Positions 34,168 through 43,752 of a stretch of DNA of 64,000 nt are shown here, piece after piece. Position 1 is the first letter of the stretch. Each line of letters begins with the position of its first letter. The notes below the pieces were generated by a model. That model did no database searches. It was given only the letters and a program-made list of their open reading frames with translations, and was not told where the DNA came from. This stretch comes from CAYWRZ01 sp964460845 (GTDB lineage: Bacteria; Bacteroidota; Bacteroidia; Flavobacteriales_D; UBA2798): contig CAYWRZ010000015.1 of the NCBI GenBank assembly GCA_964460845.1, forward strand, positions 14,066 to 78,065, read 5' to 3'. Both the position numbers and the translations under genes were made by a program.

Positions 34168-35798
34168 CTGCTTGCTTTTCCGCGCTTATCTACTAAAAAT
34201 GTACGATCGCCACGGGTTACCTTCGCATTATGCAAAGAAATACGTTCGAAGGCATCAAACACAAAAGGAGCCAGCAGCCTTCCTTTCGTATCGATAACAC
34301 CCCATTTCCCCTGCTGCTTTACGGCCGCCCATCCTTCGTAAAACTCATCGGCCTCCTCATAGCGCAAGGGAATTACAGCCTTCCCGCTTTTATCTATAAA
34401 CCCCCATTTATTGCCAAGCTGAACCCGGGCAAGTCCGTCTATAAAACTATCTACGTCGTCATACTCCAACCATAAAATGCCCTTGGGTACTTTTCCGGCC
34501 AAGCCAAACTTCCCTTCTGCCTTCACTAGCGACACTCCTTCGTAAAAAGGCGATACCCACTCGTATAACTGCGTAGAAAGCGGTTTTCCGGTACGGTCAA
34601 TAAGCTGCCACCTGTCGTCTGACTTTACCGCGCCCACACCCTGAGAAAAATTCCGAAATCCGACATATTTAAAGGGTATGAGCACTTTCCCCGTTTTATC
34701 TAAAAAACCCCATTTCACTTCCATTTCCATGCGCGCGGCCACCATGCCTTCTGAAATCCATAAAGAATAGTACTGTACAGGGATAATTTCGGTACCGGAG
34801 CGGTTAATAAGTCCTTCTTTATGCTTAATTTTTACTACCGCTACCTCTTCGGAAAACGGCTCTATCCCATCATATTTAAACGGTGTAAGCGGCTTTCCGC
34901 TGCGATCGAAAAGTGCCCATTTTTTGTCTTTTTGGGCCAGGCTATAACCGTCAGGAAAACAAGTTACACGCTCGTGCACAAGCGGAACGACAACTCTTCC
35001 GGTTTTATCGATGACACCCCATCCTTCGGCGCCCATGACCGCCATTCTTCCACGGGTAAAACCCATATTATCGGAGTAATCGGAGAAGCGAAATACGTCT
35101 TTGCTAGCAAGTCTTTCGAAAAAATCGTCCACCTCTTTATAGATAAAAGGGATCACTTCTTTTCCGGAACGGTTGATGATCCCGTAGTTAAACTCGTCAT
35201 TCTGAACTGCGGCGAGCCCTTCCGAAAAACTCCAGGCATCGCTATAAAGGAGCGGAATCACTTCGCTGCCCTTCTGATCGATAAATCCGTATTTTTCTTC
35301 GCTGCACACCCGGGCACGGCCTTCCTGAAAAGGCATTATCTCGCTGTATTTTACCGGTGTTATCGCCTTTCCTTTCCGGTCGGCCAGTCCAAGCCGTTCG
35401 CCCAGCTTTACAAAAATGTATGTCTCCGAAAAGTCACCGAGGGAATCGTATTGCTGCGGGATTATTTCTGTGCCGGTATGCGTCATACATCCCCATTTCC
35501 CTTCCCGTTTTACCGATAGCCTGTTTTTATGCAGCCGGTACATCTTATCGTACTGAACCGGAATCACCGTATTACCCGCTTTATCGACACATCCCCATTT
35601 GTGGTGAAGCCTGACTTCGGCTATCCCGTCCAGAAAAAAATCGACCTCGTCGTAAATAGCCGGCACAATCACAGATCCTTTGTGGTTACGAAAGCCCCAT
35701 TTACCGTTTTCGGCAAGAAAAGCTTCGGGCTGCTGCGCCTGCGCAGAAAAGAATGTCGATATACATCCCAAAAAAATCGCTATTTTTTTAAACCGCAT
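34155..35798 (-). CDS. Secreted WG-repeat protein 3
   Basis: This 547-residue protein is the third WG paralogue. The signal peptide is IAIFLGCISTFFSAQAQ, followed by about 15 WG-type repeats, several diverged (GKWGFRNHKG, ERLGLADRKG, EGWGVIDKTG, NKWGFIDKSG, GKWGVIDTKG). The ATG at 35798 is chosen because it begins the signal peptide. The open frame extends upstream to 35960, but those 54 residues look like translated non-coding DNA. It lies on the same strand as the other two WG genes but is separated from them by the oppositely oriented ATPase/recombinase module. Confidence 0.87.
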   Translation of the reverse strand: MRFKKIAIFLGCISTFFSAQAQQPEAFLAENGKWGFRNHKGSVIVPAIYDEVDFFLDGIAEVRLHHKWGCVDKAGNTVIPVQYDKMYRLHKNRLSVKREGKWGCMTHTGTEIIPQQYDSLGDFSETYIFVKLGERLGLADRKGKAITPVKYSEIMPFQEGRARVCSEEKYGFIDQKGSEVIPLLYSDAWSFSEGLAAVQNDEFNYGIINRSGKEVIPFIYKEVDDFFERLASKDVFRFSDYSDNMGFTRGRMAVMGAEGWGVIDKTGRVVVPLVHERVTCFPDGYSLAQKDKKWALFDRSGKPLTPFKYDGIEPFSEEVAVVKIKHKEGLINRSGTEIIPVQYYSLWISEGMVAARMEMEVKWGFLDKTGKVLIPFKYVGFRNFSQGVGAVKSDDRWQLIDRTGKPLSTQLYEWVSPFYEGVSLVKAEGKFGLAGKVPKGILWLEYDDVDSFIDGLARVQLGNKWGFIDKSGKAVIPLRYEEADEFYEGWAAVKQQGKWGVIDTKGRLLAPFVFDAFERISLHNAKVTRGDRTFLVDKRGKASSYKD

Positions 35799-36218
35799 CA
35801 CCTTATTTTTACTGGCTTTTATTGTGTTTTTTTCCGGTTTTTTCGTCTTGAAAAAATGACTTCTCCGCATGACTTCCGCTTCTCCAGCCTCAGAATGACG
35901 AACGTTTCCGAAAAGGAATCTTACTTTAAAGCGCTTGCTCCAGGATGAATGTAAGCGCATTTTCCGACTAATCCTTACACAAGTAAATTACGCTTTTTCT
36001 ACTTGCTTGCGAAAAAGACAATCGCTCATCGCTTCTTCCGCGCATCCGCATCATCTTATTTCCTGTAATTATACCGAAACATTCAAATGCGGTAAACTAA
36101 AACAACGGGAAAAAGAGCACAAAAAGTATAACATTTTCTGCCTGCACACGTTTTCATTTTTGAATCGAAATAAATCTACTGCATTTCCTTCGTTTTAACT
36201 CTCCCAAGCACTGTGCCG
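35799..36218. other. Non-coding stretch between divergent genes
   Basis: About 420 bp between WG protein 3 (minus) and a lipoprotein gene (plus). It is AT-rich with several T runs. No gene, RNA or clear promoter box was recognised. Confidence 0.5.
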
Positions 36219-37031
36219 ATGTACTATTCTACGCGCTTCTTTTCCTCGTTTCGCTTGCGAAATTCGCTGCTCGGCATGGCCCTTCTATTTTTGAGCGTGA
36301 ACGCCTGTACGCCCACAGAAACCACAAGTGTCCTTCCCGCCAAAGAAGCCACAGATGCGGAAAGCGTAATGTATGAGTTGGGCGAAGATGCTTCGGGACA
36401 AAAGGTATATTTGCGGATGGAGGGATTCGGAATTTCCAGTCATGGCTGCGACATCTCAGTACTGCGTGAAACGCAGGGTAACTTCCAGGTTATACAATCC
36501 TTTTTTGCCTTGCCGGATTCGCTTCCGCAGGACAGTACCCAGGCCATACAGGATCTGAATCTTTATTACCGCGATCTGCTTTTTGAAGGAAGAAATCCGG
36601 TATCGGTAAATTACCGCTGGAACGGTTCGCGTTATGCGTTTAACGGGCTGAACTACGTGGTTTCGAGCTCAGATATCCGCTACACTGAGCCACAACTGAG
36701 GTTGCTGGGAATTGTCAGCGATGAGGCGCTAAGCGATTTTCCTCCGTTTTTGACCAACGATTCGGTACAAGCGGCTTTCGATATCAATGAAATGGAGATT
36801 GATACGGTTCTCCAATCGGGGAAGACGCGGTATTTAGTGATTAAAAATAAATACCTGAGCTACGGCATGACCAACAAAATCTGGATAGTGGAAGAAAAAA
36901 ACAATACCTGGCTGCTGCAAGCCGAAGCCGAAAACCCTGAATTTGCATACGTAAGCTATGAATATCTTACGCTAAGAGGCCAGCACTACCCCAAAATTTA
37001 CTTAGGAGCCACACAAATAATATGGAGATAA
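36219..37031 (+). CDS. Lipoprotein of unknown function
   Basis: A protein of about 270 residues with a signal peptide and lipobox (FLSVNAC, Cys near residue 30), hence membrane-anchored. The mature part is mixed alpha/beta with many Asp, Tyr and Ser and no catalytic motif I recognise. It ends TLRGQHYPKIYLGATQIIWR. A GTG two codons upstream (36213) is the alternative start. It is followed after 40 bp by a second lipoprotein gene on the same strand. Confidence 0.7.
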   Translation: MYYSTRFFSSFRLRNSLLGMALLFLSVNACTPTETTSVLPAKEATDAESVMYELGEDASGQKVYLRMEGFGISSHGCDISVLRETQGNFQVIQSFFALPDSLPQDSTQAIQDLNLYYRDLLFEGRNPVSVNYRWNGSRYAFNGLNYVVSSSDIRYTEPQLRLLGIVSDEALSDFPPFLTNDSVQAAFDINEMEIDTVLQSGKTRYLVIKNKYLSYGMTNKIWIVEEKNNTWLLQAEAENPEFAYVSYEYLTLRGQHYPKIYLGATQIIWR

Positions 37032-37071
37032 GGAAAACCCCCGAATCATCGGGACTAAATGCCCATTCTGA

Positions 37072-37863
37072 ATGACACCTCAAAAAATAGGACTGCTTTG
37101 CTTTTGCATTGTACAACTGTGTAGTGCAGGCTGTAGCTCCGAAAAACACAGTGCTACTGCGCCCGATACGCGGTACGACTCCCTTAGCGACAGCCGTATC
37201 CTGAACGATATTTCGCGGCTGCCTCAAGAAAAATATGCGCACTTTTTAAACAGCGGGTACTATCTTGACATTCTTCAAAATCGGGATAAAAAACTGGACT
37301 ATTCACGCTTTTACAGTGGCGAACGTTGTCTGATATACTTGAGCGGCTGGTTCGCTGAGTTCGGTCCGCTCGAAGAAGACCGTTACGGAAGTCTGGCACT
37401 GCTGTATTCGAAACATCCCGCAAATACACAGACCTGGAAGCTGGATACCGTACTTTGCACTTATCCCGAGCTTGTGCCGCTCAAAGATTCTTCCTTTTAT
37501 TTCAGCGCCGGCTCACAACGCTGCAAGCTGGGCGACTGCGAATGGTTTTATACGCTTGTGCAGCTTGAAGGCAATACCTTTCGCGAATACTTCCGCTATT
37601 CCAGCTTTGACCACTCGATGTATATCGAGCAACTGCTCCACGAAGGCAACACTGAAAGGGCAGCACGCTACTTAGGCGATACGCTTTACCGCCACTACGA
37701 CATTCTCCGTTACGAATGGCAGGGCGACAGCCTGAAAGCCCTCTACCTGCAAAAACGGACCGCCGTACTGAAAGGATTCGATAAAGAGACGCTGCTTTAT
37801 GATGCAAACTCGTTGCAGCAGGAAATCCGGTTCGCCTCATCATCTGATTTACAACACCATTAA
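37072..37863 (+). CDS. Lipoprotein of unknown function
   Basis: This 263-residue protein has a short signal and lipobox (LCSAGC, Cys21). The mature region is acidic and Tyr-rich, with two cysteines close together (SQRCKLGDCEWFY), which suggests a disulfide outside the cytosol. No family is recognised. It probably shares a transcript with the preceding lipoprotein and the small secreted protein that follows 60 bp on. Confidence 0.68.
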   Translation: MTPQKIGLLCFCIVQLCSAGCSSEKHSATAPDTRYDSLSDSRILNDISRLPQEKYAHFLNSGYYLDILQNRDKKLDYSRFYSGERCLIYLSGWFAEFGPLEEDRYGSLALLYSKHPANTQTWKLDTVLCTYPELVPLKDSSFYFSAGSQRCKLGDCEWFYTLVQLEGNTFREYFRYSSFDHSMYIEQLLHEGNTERAARYLGDTLYRHYDILRYEWQGDSLKALYLQKRTAVLKGFDKETLLYDANSLQQEIRFASSSDLQHH

Positions 37864-37923
37864 GGAACAAACAGACGAGCTGATTTGTTTGTATCTTACT
37901 TTTCAAATTCAAACCCTATTGTC

Positions 37924-38205
37924 ATGAAAAAAGCCCTGTTCACTTTTGTTCTTTTGTTTGCGGTTACACTGAGCACACTGGCTGCCGTCACCGTACGTTA
38001 CCACAACAAAGACAGTCAAAACCACACCTTCAAAGTAAAAATTGAAGGCCGTACCAGCGAAATAAAATTCAATTCCAGCACTACCGGAAGCACAACCGTT
38101 CAGGGTAATTCGACCGAGTGCATCATTATTACTTCTTGCGGAGAGGTAAAAGTAAAAGCCGGCGACACCATCGAAATCAAAAACGGCTGCATTACCGTCA
38201 AATAA
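37924..38205 (+). CDS. Small secreted beta-rich protein
   Basis: A 93-residue protein with a signal peptide (ALFTFVLLFAVTLSTLAA) and a mature part of about 72 residues. The mature part is rich in Thr, Ser, Lys and Val, with beta-strand alternation (VTVRYHNKDSQNHTFKVKIE). Two cysteines (TECIIITSCGE) and a third near the C-terminus (KNGCITVK) are present. The larger open frame starting at 37885 is less likely. Function is unknown. A strong terminator follows. Confidence 0.72.
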   Translation: MKKALFTFVLLFAVTLSTLAAVTVRYHNKDSQNHTFKVKIEGRTSEIKFNSSTTGSTTVQGNSTECIIITSCGEVKVKAGDTIEIKNGCITVK

Positions 38206-38228
38206 TTATTCTGCGACCCGCAGATGCG

Positions 38229-38257
38229 AAAAGGCTGTTCTCCGGAACGGCCTTTTT
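38229..38257 (+). terminator. Rho-independent terminator
   Basis: An imperfect 12-bp stem (38229-38240 with 38244-38255; one T-G pair), a short loop and a T run. It closes the run of lipoprotein and small secreted protein genes, 23 bp past the last stop. Confidence 0.7.
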
Positions 38258-38453
38258 TGTGGCCCGTTTTCTTTCACATCATCGCTTATTCGACTGCCTA
38301 TTAGCTTTTTATCAGAAAATAAAATCTGAGCTTCGTGGGCAATTTGAAAAAAATGACGTAAATTTTTAAAGAATTAATTGCGCGGCTATTTTAGAATTAG
38401 CCGAATATTGTACTTTAGATTCACCGGAAAACGGAAAACCCCTTAGCCCCTTT

Positions 38454-39359
38454 ATGAATATTGTAATCCTGTCGCGTAATGCCAAGCTGTATTCTACGCG
38501 AAGACTTGTGGAAGCCGCCCGCGAAAGAGGACATGAAGCCCTGGTACTCGACCACCTGAAATGCACGATGGTGAATGAACACCACAAGCCGCGTATGTTT
38601 TACAAAGGACAAGAAATTACGGGCATAGATACCGTTATTCCACGCATAGGCTCTTCGGTCACTTTTTACGGCACGGCAGTAGTAAGGCAGTTCGAAATGA
38701 TGAAGGTGTTCTGCGTCAACTCGTCGGTAGCCATTACCCGCTCGCGCGACAAGCTGCGCAGCCTGCAGATTTTTTCAAGGCACGATATAGGCATTCCCAA
38801 AACGGTATTTGCCAATCACCCGAAAGACATCGACAACCTGCTGCGGCAGGTAGGCGGTCCGCCCGTAGTGATCAAGCTGCTCGAAGGCACACAGGGTATA
38901 GGTGTGGTGTTAGCCGAAACGCAAAAAGCCGCCAAATCGGTGATCGAAGCATTTTATGGGCTGGACGCCAGCTTTTTGGTACAGGAATTTATCGCCGAAG
39001 CCGGAGGAGCCGATATCCGCGCTTTTGTAGTAAACGGTCGTGTAGTGGGCGCCATGCGCCGGCAGGGACTCGAAGGGGAATTTCGCTCCAACCTGCACCG
39101 TGGCGGCAAAGCCGAAGTGATCAAAATCTCGCGCGAAGAACGCCGGGCCGCACTATTAGCCGCCAAAGCGATGGGACTGCACATAGCCGGTGTCGATATG
39201 CTGCAATCTTCGCGAGGACCTTTAATACTGGAGGTGAACTCCTCGCCCGGACTGGAAGGAATAGAAAATGCCACACAGATCGATATTGCCGGACGCATCA
39301 TTGAGTCGATCGAGCTCAAGTTCAAACAAGGCTATCGGAAAGACAAAATAATCGGATAA
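38454..39359 (+). CDS. rimK: RimK-family ATP-grasp alpha-L-glutamate ligase
   Basis: This 301-residue ATP-grasp enzyme starts MNIVILSRNAKLYSTRRLVE, like E. coli RimK, which adds glutamates to the C-terminus of ribosomal protein S6. Conserved parts are ITRSRDKLRSLQIFSRHDIG (linker and ATP loop), VVIKLLEGTQGIGVVLAET, VQEFIAEAGGADIRAFVV, and the metal-binding PLILEVNSSPGLEG. The RimB-like protease encoded at 52866 is its likely counter-enzyme. It is tail to tail with argS. Confidence 0.92.
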   Translation: MNIVILSRNAKLYSTRRLVEAARERGHEALVLDHLKCTMVNEHHKPRMFYKGQEITGIDTVIPRIGSSVTFYGTAVVRQFEMMKVFCVNSSVAITRSRDKLRSLQIFSRHDIGIPKTVFANHPKDIDNLLRQVGGPPVVIKLLEGTQGIGVVLAETQKAAKSVIEAFYGLDASFLVQEFIAEAGGADIRAFVVNGRVVGAMRRQGLEGEFRSNLHRGGKAEVIKISREERRAALLAAKAMGLHIAGVDMLQSSRGPLILEVNSSPGLEGIENATQIDIAGRIIESIELKFKQGYRKDKIIG

Positions 39360-39401
39360 GTCTCCCCTCACTGACATTTATCGTAAGGGCTTCTCACGCA
39401 T

Positions 39402-41189
39402 TTACATCCGCTCGGGTACACGCATACCCAGCAGGTACAAGCCCGAAGCGACTATCTGCCCGGTGGCTTTGCACAAGGCCAGCTTGAGTCTGAGCTTTTC
39501 TTCATTCTCTTCTTTTAGTACCGGCACGCTTTGGTAAAAATGGTTAAACTGCCTGACCAGCTCATAGACATAGTTGGCAATCACTGCCGGACTGTAAGAG
39601 GCCGCCGCTTCTCTAACCGCCGCCGGATAGTCGGCAATAACACGAATGACTTCTTTTACGGCCGGTTCGAGCGCTACCGAAGCGGAAAAACCGGTATCGA
39701 CCGCAGGCGCTTTACGCAGCAACGATTGCACACGGGCATAAGCATACTGCAGAAAAGGCCCGGTATTGCCCTGAAAATCGATCGATTCGGCAGGATTAAA
39801 GAGCATTCGTTTTTTCGGATCTACTTTCAGTATAAAATATTTCAAGGCACCCAGGGCCAACGTTTCATATAATTCTTTCCGACCGGCTTCGCTAAGATCG
39901 TTCGCTTTACCCAGCTCTTCGGTTATTTTGCGAGATTCTTCCACCATTTCCTGCACCAAATCGTCGGCATCGACCACCGTACCTTCGCGCGACTTCATTT
40001 TTCCCGAAGGGAGATCGACCATGCCATAAGACAGGTGATGACACTCGTCGGCCCAGGCATACCCCAATTTTTTGAGCAGACTGAACAATACTTTAAAATG
40101 GTAATCCTGCTCATTACCCACGGTGTAAACCATTCCGTTCAGCGCGGGATAATCGCGCAAACGCAGCAGGGCGGTACCCAAATCCTGGGTGATATACACC
40201 GAGGTACCGTCGGCACGCAGCAGCAGCTTTTGATCCAGCCCTTCGTCGCTGAGATCGCACCACACCGAACCGTCGTCTTTGCTGAAAAAAACGCCTTTTT
40301 CAAGCCCTTCGGCCACCATCTCCTTACCCAACAGGTAAGTATCCGACTCATAATAGAGCTTATCAAAATCTACTCCGATAGTGTGATAGGTTTCATTAAA
40401 CCCCTCGTACACCCATGCATTCATTTTTTTCCACAGCGCTACCACGTGGGTATCTCCGGCTTCCCAGCGACGCAGCATTTCTTGTGCTTCCTGCATCAAT
40501 ACCGATTCGGCAGCGGCTTCTTCGGCAGAGCGCCCCTGTTCGACCAGCTTCTGTATTTCGGTACGGTATTGACGATCAAACTCCACGTAATATTTCCCGA
40601 CAAGCTTATCGCCTTTCAGCCCCGATGATTCGGGCGTTTCGCCATTGCCAAATTTTTCCCAGGCCAGCATCGACTTGCAAATGTGAATACCCCTATCGTT
40701 AATGACCTGCACTTTCACCACCTGATGTCCGTTGGCTTCAAAAATGCGGCTTACCGAATGGCCGAGAAAATTATTACGCAGGTGCCCCAAATGCAGGGGC
40801 TTATTGGTATTGGGCGAAGAATATTCGACCAGGTAAAGCTTACCCGAAGCTTCCGGAGCCTGTCCGTAGCGTTCGTCGAGCGCAGTCTGGAGCAATTTGG
40901 CCCATACCTCGTCGTGCAGGCTCAGGTTAAGAAATCCTTTTACCACGTTAAATGCGCTGACTAAGGGTGATTCTTTGAGCAGGTATTCGCCGATTTGACG
41001 GGCTAATTGCTCGGGATTCTGCTTAATATAGCGGGTGAGGGGAAATACGACCAGCGTAAGGTCGCCTTCAAATTCTTTTTTGGTTTTCTGAAGCTGAATA
41101 AGCTTTTCGGGCTCGGCAATGCCGTGTTCGGGGAACAGTGCATTCAAGGCTTCATTCAGGGCTTGTGCCAGTGCTATATCAGGTTTCAT
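39402..41189 (-). CDS. argS: Arginyl-tRNA synthetase
   Basis: This 595-residue class I synthetase charges tRNA-Arg. The N-terminal Arg-tRNA-specific domain is followed by YSSPNTNKPLHLGHLRNNFLG, which holds the HIGH-like HLGH. The YGMVDLPSGKMKSREGTVVD region contains the KMSKS-like element. The C-terminal DALR anticodon domain ends LLGMRVPERM. It is downstream of the arginase gene with an 11-bp gap, so tRNA charging and arginine breakdown share a transcript. Confidence 0.96.
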   Translation of the reverse strand: MKPDIALAQALNEALNALFPEHGIAEPEKLIQLQKTKKEFEGDLTLVVFPLTRYIKQNPEQLARQIGEYLLKESPLVSAFNVVKGFLNLSLHDEVWAKLLQTALDERYGQAPEASGKLYLVEYSSPNTNKPLHLGHLRNNFLGHSVSRIFEANGHQVVKVQVINDRGIHICKSMLAWEKFGNGETPESSGLKGDKLVGKYYVEFDRQYRTEIQKLVEQGRSAEEAAAESVLMQEAQEMLRRWEAGDTHVVALWKKMNAWVYEGFNETYHTIGVDFDKLYYESDTYLLGKEMVAEGLEKGVFFSKDDGSVWCDLSDEGLDQKLLLRADGTSVYITQDLGTALLRLRDYPALNGMVYTVGNEQDYHFKVLFSLLKKLGYAWADECHHLSYGMVDLPSGKMKSREGTVVDADDLVQEMVEESRKITEELGKANDLSEAGRKELYETLALGALKYFILKVDPKKRMLFNPAESIDFQGNTGPFLQYAYARVQSLLRKAPAVDTGFSASVALEPAVKEVIRVIADYPAAVREAAASYSPAVIANYVYELVRQFNHFYQSVPVLKEENEEKLRLKLALCKATGQIVASGLYLLGMRVPERM

Positions 41190-41200
41190 CAGGATAAAAC

Positions 41201-42145
41201 TTATCTTTTTTCTACAATTTGTACCACTTCTTCCACGATGCGGAAAGCCATTTCGGCCATACGGTTCACCTTATCGTCGAGGCAGGGATTTACTTCGACT
41301 ACTTCAAAACAAATAGCTTTCGGATCACTGATCAGACCTTTTATAAGGCCGCTCGCTTCTTCCACTTCCAGTCCGCCGGGTACAGGTGTACCGGTTCCTT
41401 TGGAAAAGGAAGGATCAACGCTATCCACATCGAAAGAGACATAAATCAGATCCGTCTCTGCCAAGTGTGTTAAGGTCTCCTCTACAATTTTCTGTACTCC
41501 TTTTTGCCGTACCTCGGCCACTTCCACCTTTCGGATAGGCGCATTGGCAATGACGTAATCTTCGGCTTCTTCGGTATCGCGCACCCCTATAAAGACAAGA
41601 TCCTGCGGAAGAATTTTCGGAGCCATGCCTCCGGTATTTTTCAGTTTTTCCCAACCTAAGCGGGTTTCTTCGCGAATTTCATTGACTTTATGGTGCAGGT
41701 TATCGTAGCCTAAAGCGGTAGCCAGCGGCATTCCATGCAGGTTGCCCGAAGGGGTCGAATAAGGGGAATGCAGGTCTGCATGGGCATCTATCCAAACCAC
41801 ACCGATACGTTTATCGGGAAAAGCCCGCTTCAAGCCGGCAATGGTTCCGCCTGCGGTAGAATGGTCGCCTGCCAGCAATAACGCGAACTTACCTTTCTCC
41901 AACTCGGAGGCTACCACCTTCGATACACGCTCAAAAACCCTGACCAATCCGGCTATACGTTTGCCGTAAGGCGTAGTGACAGATGTATGCAGCAGGTGAT
42001 TTTCGGTGAGCACGTGCTGGGGTCTGTGCTTGAAAAACAAATCATTACCAGAGTTCAGCGCAGCTACTTTCACCGCATCGGGACCAAGGCTGGCACCCCG
42101 GGTTCCGGCTCCGATTTCCGATTTAATTTCTATAATACTTAACAT
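41201..42145 (-). CDS. rocF: Arginase
   Basis: This 314-residue ureohydrolase shows the binuclear manganese motifs LAGDHSTAGG, WIDAHADLHSP and VSFDVDSVDPSF. The TPSGNLHGMPLA stretch contacts the guanidinium substrate in arginases and supports arginase over agmatinase. It splits arginine into ornithine and urea. It is divergent from speA, which uses the same substrate, and lies upstream of argS. Agmatinase cannot be fully excluded by eye. Confidence 0.9.
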   Translation of the reverse strand: MLSIIEIKSEIGAGTRGASLGPDAVKVAALNSGNDLFFKHRPQHVLTENHLLHTSVTTPYGKRIAGLVRVFERVSKVVASELEKGKFALLLAGDHSTAGGTIAGLKRAFPDKRIGVVWIDAHADLHSPYSTPSGNLHGMPLATALGYDNLHHKVNEIREETRLGWEKLKNTGGMAPKILPQDLVFIGVRDTEEAEDYVIANAPIRKVEVAEVRQKGVQKIVEETLTHLAETDLIYVSFDVDSVDPSFSKGTGTPVPGGLEVEEASGLIKGLISDPKAICFEVVEVNPCLDDKVNRMAEMAFRIVEEVVQIVEKR

Positions 42146-42165
42146 AGTGCTAGCATTAATTTGTT

Positions 42166-42173
42166 TACTTTTG
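42166..42173 (+). promoter_or_regulatory. TAnnTTTG -7 box of speA
   Basis: TACTTTTG in the rocF-speA divergent region predicts a leader of about 65 nt before the speA ATG. Confidence 0.45.
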
Positions 42174-42244
42174 CAATTAGCCGGCTATCCGGGTCAGTTA
42201 CATCACCCCAAAATCTGCAAAGCAGACGAGTTAAATTTCGGAGC

Positions 42245-43639
42245 ATGATGGAAAACCAGTATCACGACCTCATCAAACAGACCTTCGACTTTCCGACGGC
42301 CGAGTTCCATGTGAAAGACGACGAGCTTTACTTTTATGATATTCCGCTAATGGATATCGTAAAGCAATACGGAACACCCCTGAAAATCACTTATTTACCT
42401 AAAATAGGCGAACAAATTCAGAAAGCCAAGAAGATGTTCAATGTGGCAATGGCAAAAGTGGATTACCGGGGTAAATATACATATTGTTACTGCACAAAAA
42501 GTTCCCATTTCTCTTTTGTGCTCGAAGAAGTGCTGCGCAACGACGGACATATCGAAACTTCTTCGGCTTACGATATGTTTATTCTCAAAGAGTTATTTGA
42601 AAAAGGTCACCTGACCAAAGAACACTACATTATTTGTAACGGTTTTAAAAAGCAGCTTTATGCCGATCTGATTGCAGAGCATGTCAATGCAGGCTTTGAA
42701 AACCTTATTCCGGTGCTGGATAACAAAGAAGAATTAGACAACTACAAGAAAAAAATCCGGAAAAACACTAAAATCGGTATCCGTATTGCTTCGGAAGAGG
42801 AGCCTACTTTCGACTTTTACACCTCACGCCTCGGTATTCGTTACATCGATATCATCGATTTTTACAACAGTGAAATCAAAAACGACCCGAAATTCGAGCT
42901 GAAAATGCTCCATTTTTTCATCAATACGGGCATCAAAGACAATATTTATTACTGGAGCGAGCTGGCCAAATGCCTGAACGTGTACTATCGCCTGAAACAG
43001 GTTTGCCCTTCGCTCGATACGCTTAATATAGGCGGCGGACTTCCGATCAAAAATTCGCTCGGGTTCGAATATAATTACGAGTACATGATCGAGGAGATCG
43101 TGGCACAGATTAAAAAATTCTGTACGCAAAAAGGCGTGCAGGAACCGAATATCTTTACCGAATTCGGCTCTTATACCGTAGGCGAAAGCGGGGCCAATAT
43201 TTATTCGGTGATGAGCGCCAAGCAACAAAATGACCGCGAGCTTTGGTACATGGTCGATAATTCTTTTATCACTACCCTGCCCGATACATGGGGCATTAGC
43301 CAACGGTTTATTTTACTGGCTATCAACAACTGGGACAAAGAATACGTACGGGTAAACCTCGGCGGACTCAGTTGCGACAGTCAGGATTATTACAATTCGG
43401 AGGCGCACGATAACCAGGTGTTTCTGCCGCGTTTCGACCGTAAAGAACCGCTTTACATCGGCTTTTTCCACACCGGTGCTTACCAGGAGTCGCTCAGCGG
43501 ATACGGCGGGATCAAACATTGTCTGATTCCCTCACCCAAACACGTATTGATCGATCGCGACGAAGACGGTGAGCTTACTACCAAACTTTTCGCCAAGGAA
43601 CAGAGCGCCAAGTCGATGCTGAAAATACTCGGGTATTAA
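42245..43639 (+). CDS. speA: Arginine decarboxylase (Bacteroidota short form)
   Basis: This PLP enzyme of about 464 residues is of the alanine-racemase-fold (type III) decarboxylase group. It makes agmatine from arginine for polyamine synthesis. The PLP-lysine region is YTYCYCTKSSHFSFV, the glycine-rich phosphate loop is TLNIGGGLPI, and the substrate region is CLIPSPKHVLIDRDEDG. The start at 42245 (MMENQYHDLIKQ) begins the family N-terminus. Upstream in-frame codons overlap the promoter. It is much shorter than E. coli SpeA (about 650 residues). It faces rocF, so the two arginine-consuming enzymes may be oppositely controlled. Confidence 0.92.
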   Translation: MMENQYHDLIKQTFDFPTAEFHVKDDELYFYDIPLMDIVKQYGTPLKITYLPKIGEQIQKAKKMFNVAMAKVDYRGKYTYCYCTKSSHFSFVLEEVLRNDGHIETSSAYDMFILKELFEKGHLTKEHYIICNGFKKQLYADLIAEHVNAGFENLIPVLDNKEELDNYKKKIRKNTKIGIRIASEEEPTFDFYTSRLGIRYIDIIDFYNSEIKNDPKFELKMLHFFINTGIKDNIYYWSELAKCLNVYYRLKQVCPSLDTLNIGGGLPIKNSLGFEYNYEYMIEEIVAQIKKFCTQKGVQEPNIFTEFGSYTVGESGANIYSVMSAKQQNDRELWYMVDNSFITTLPDTWGISQRFILLAINNWDKEYVRVNLGGLSCDSQDYYNSEAHDNQVFLPRFDRKEPLYIGFFHTGAYQESLSGYGGIKHCLIPSPKHVLIDRDEDGELTTKLFAKEQSAKSMLKILGY

Positions 43640-43752
43640 GGTGCGTAGGCTGTCTGGCAGGATTTTTGTCTCGTCGGATGCGCTTATATGGGAATTTCTT
43701 TAAATCTTCCCTAACTTGTTGAACTGATTTCATAGAAAAATAAACTTCTACC

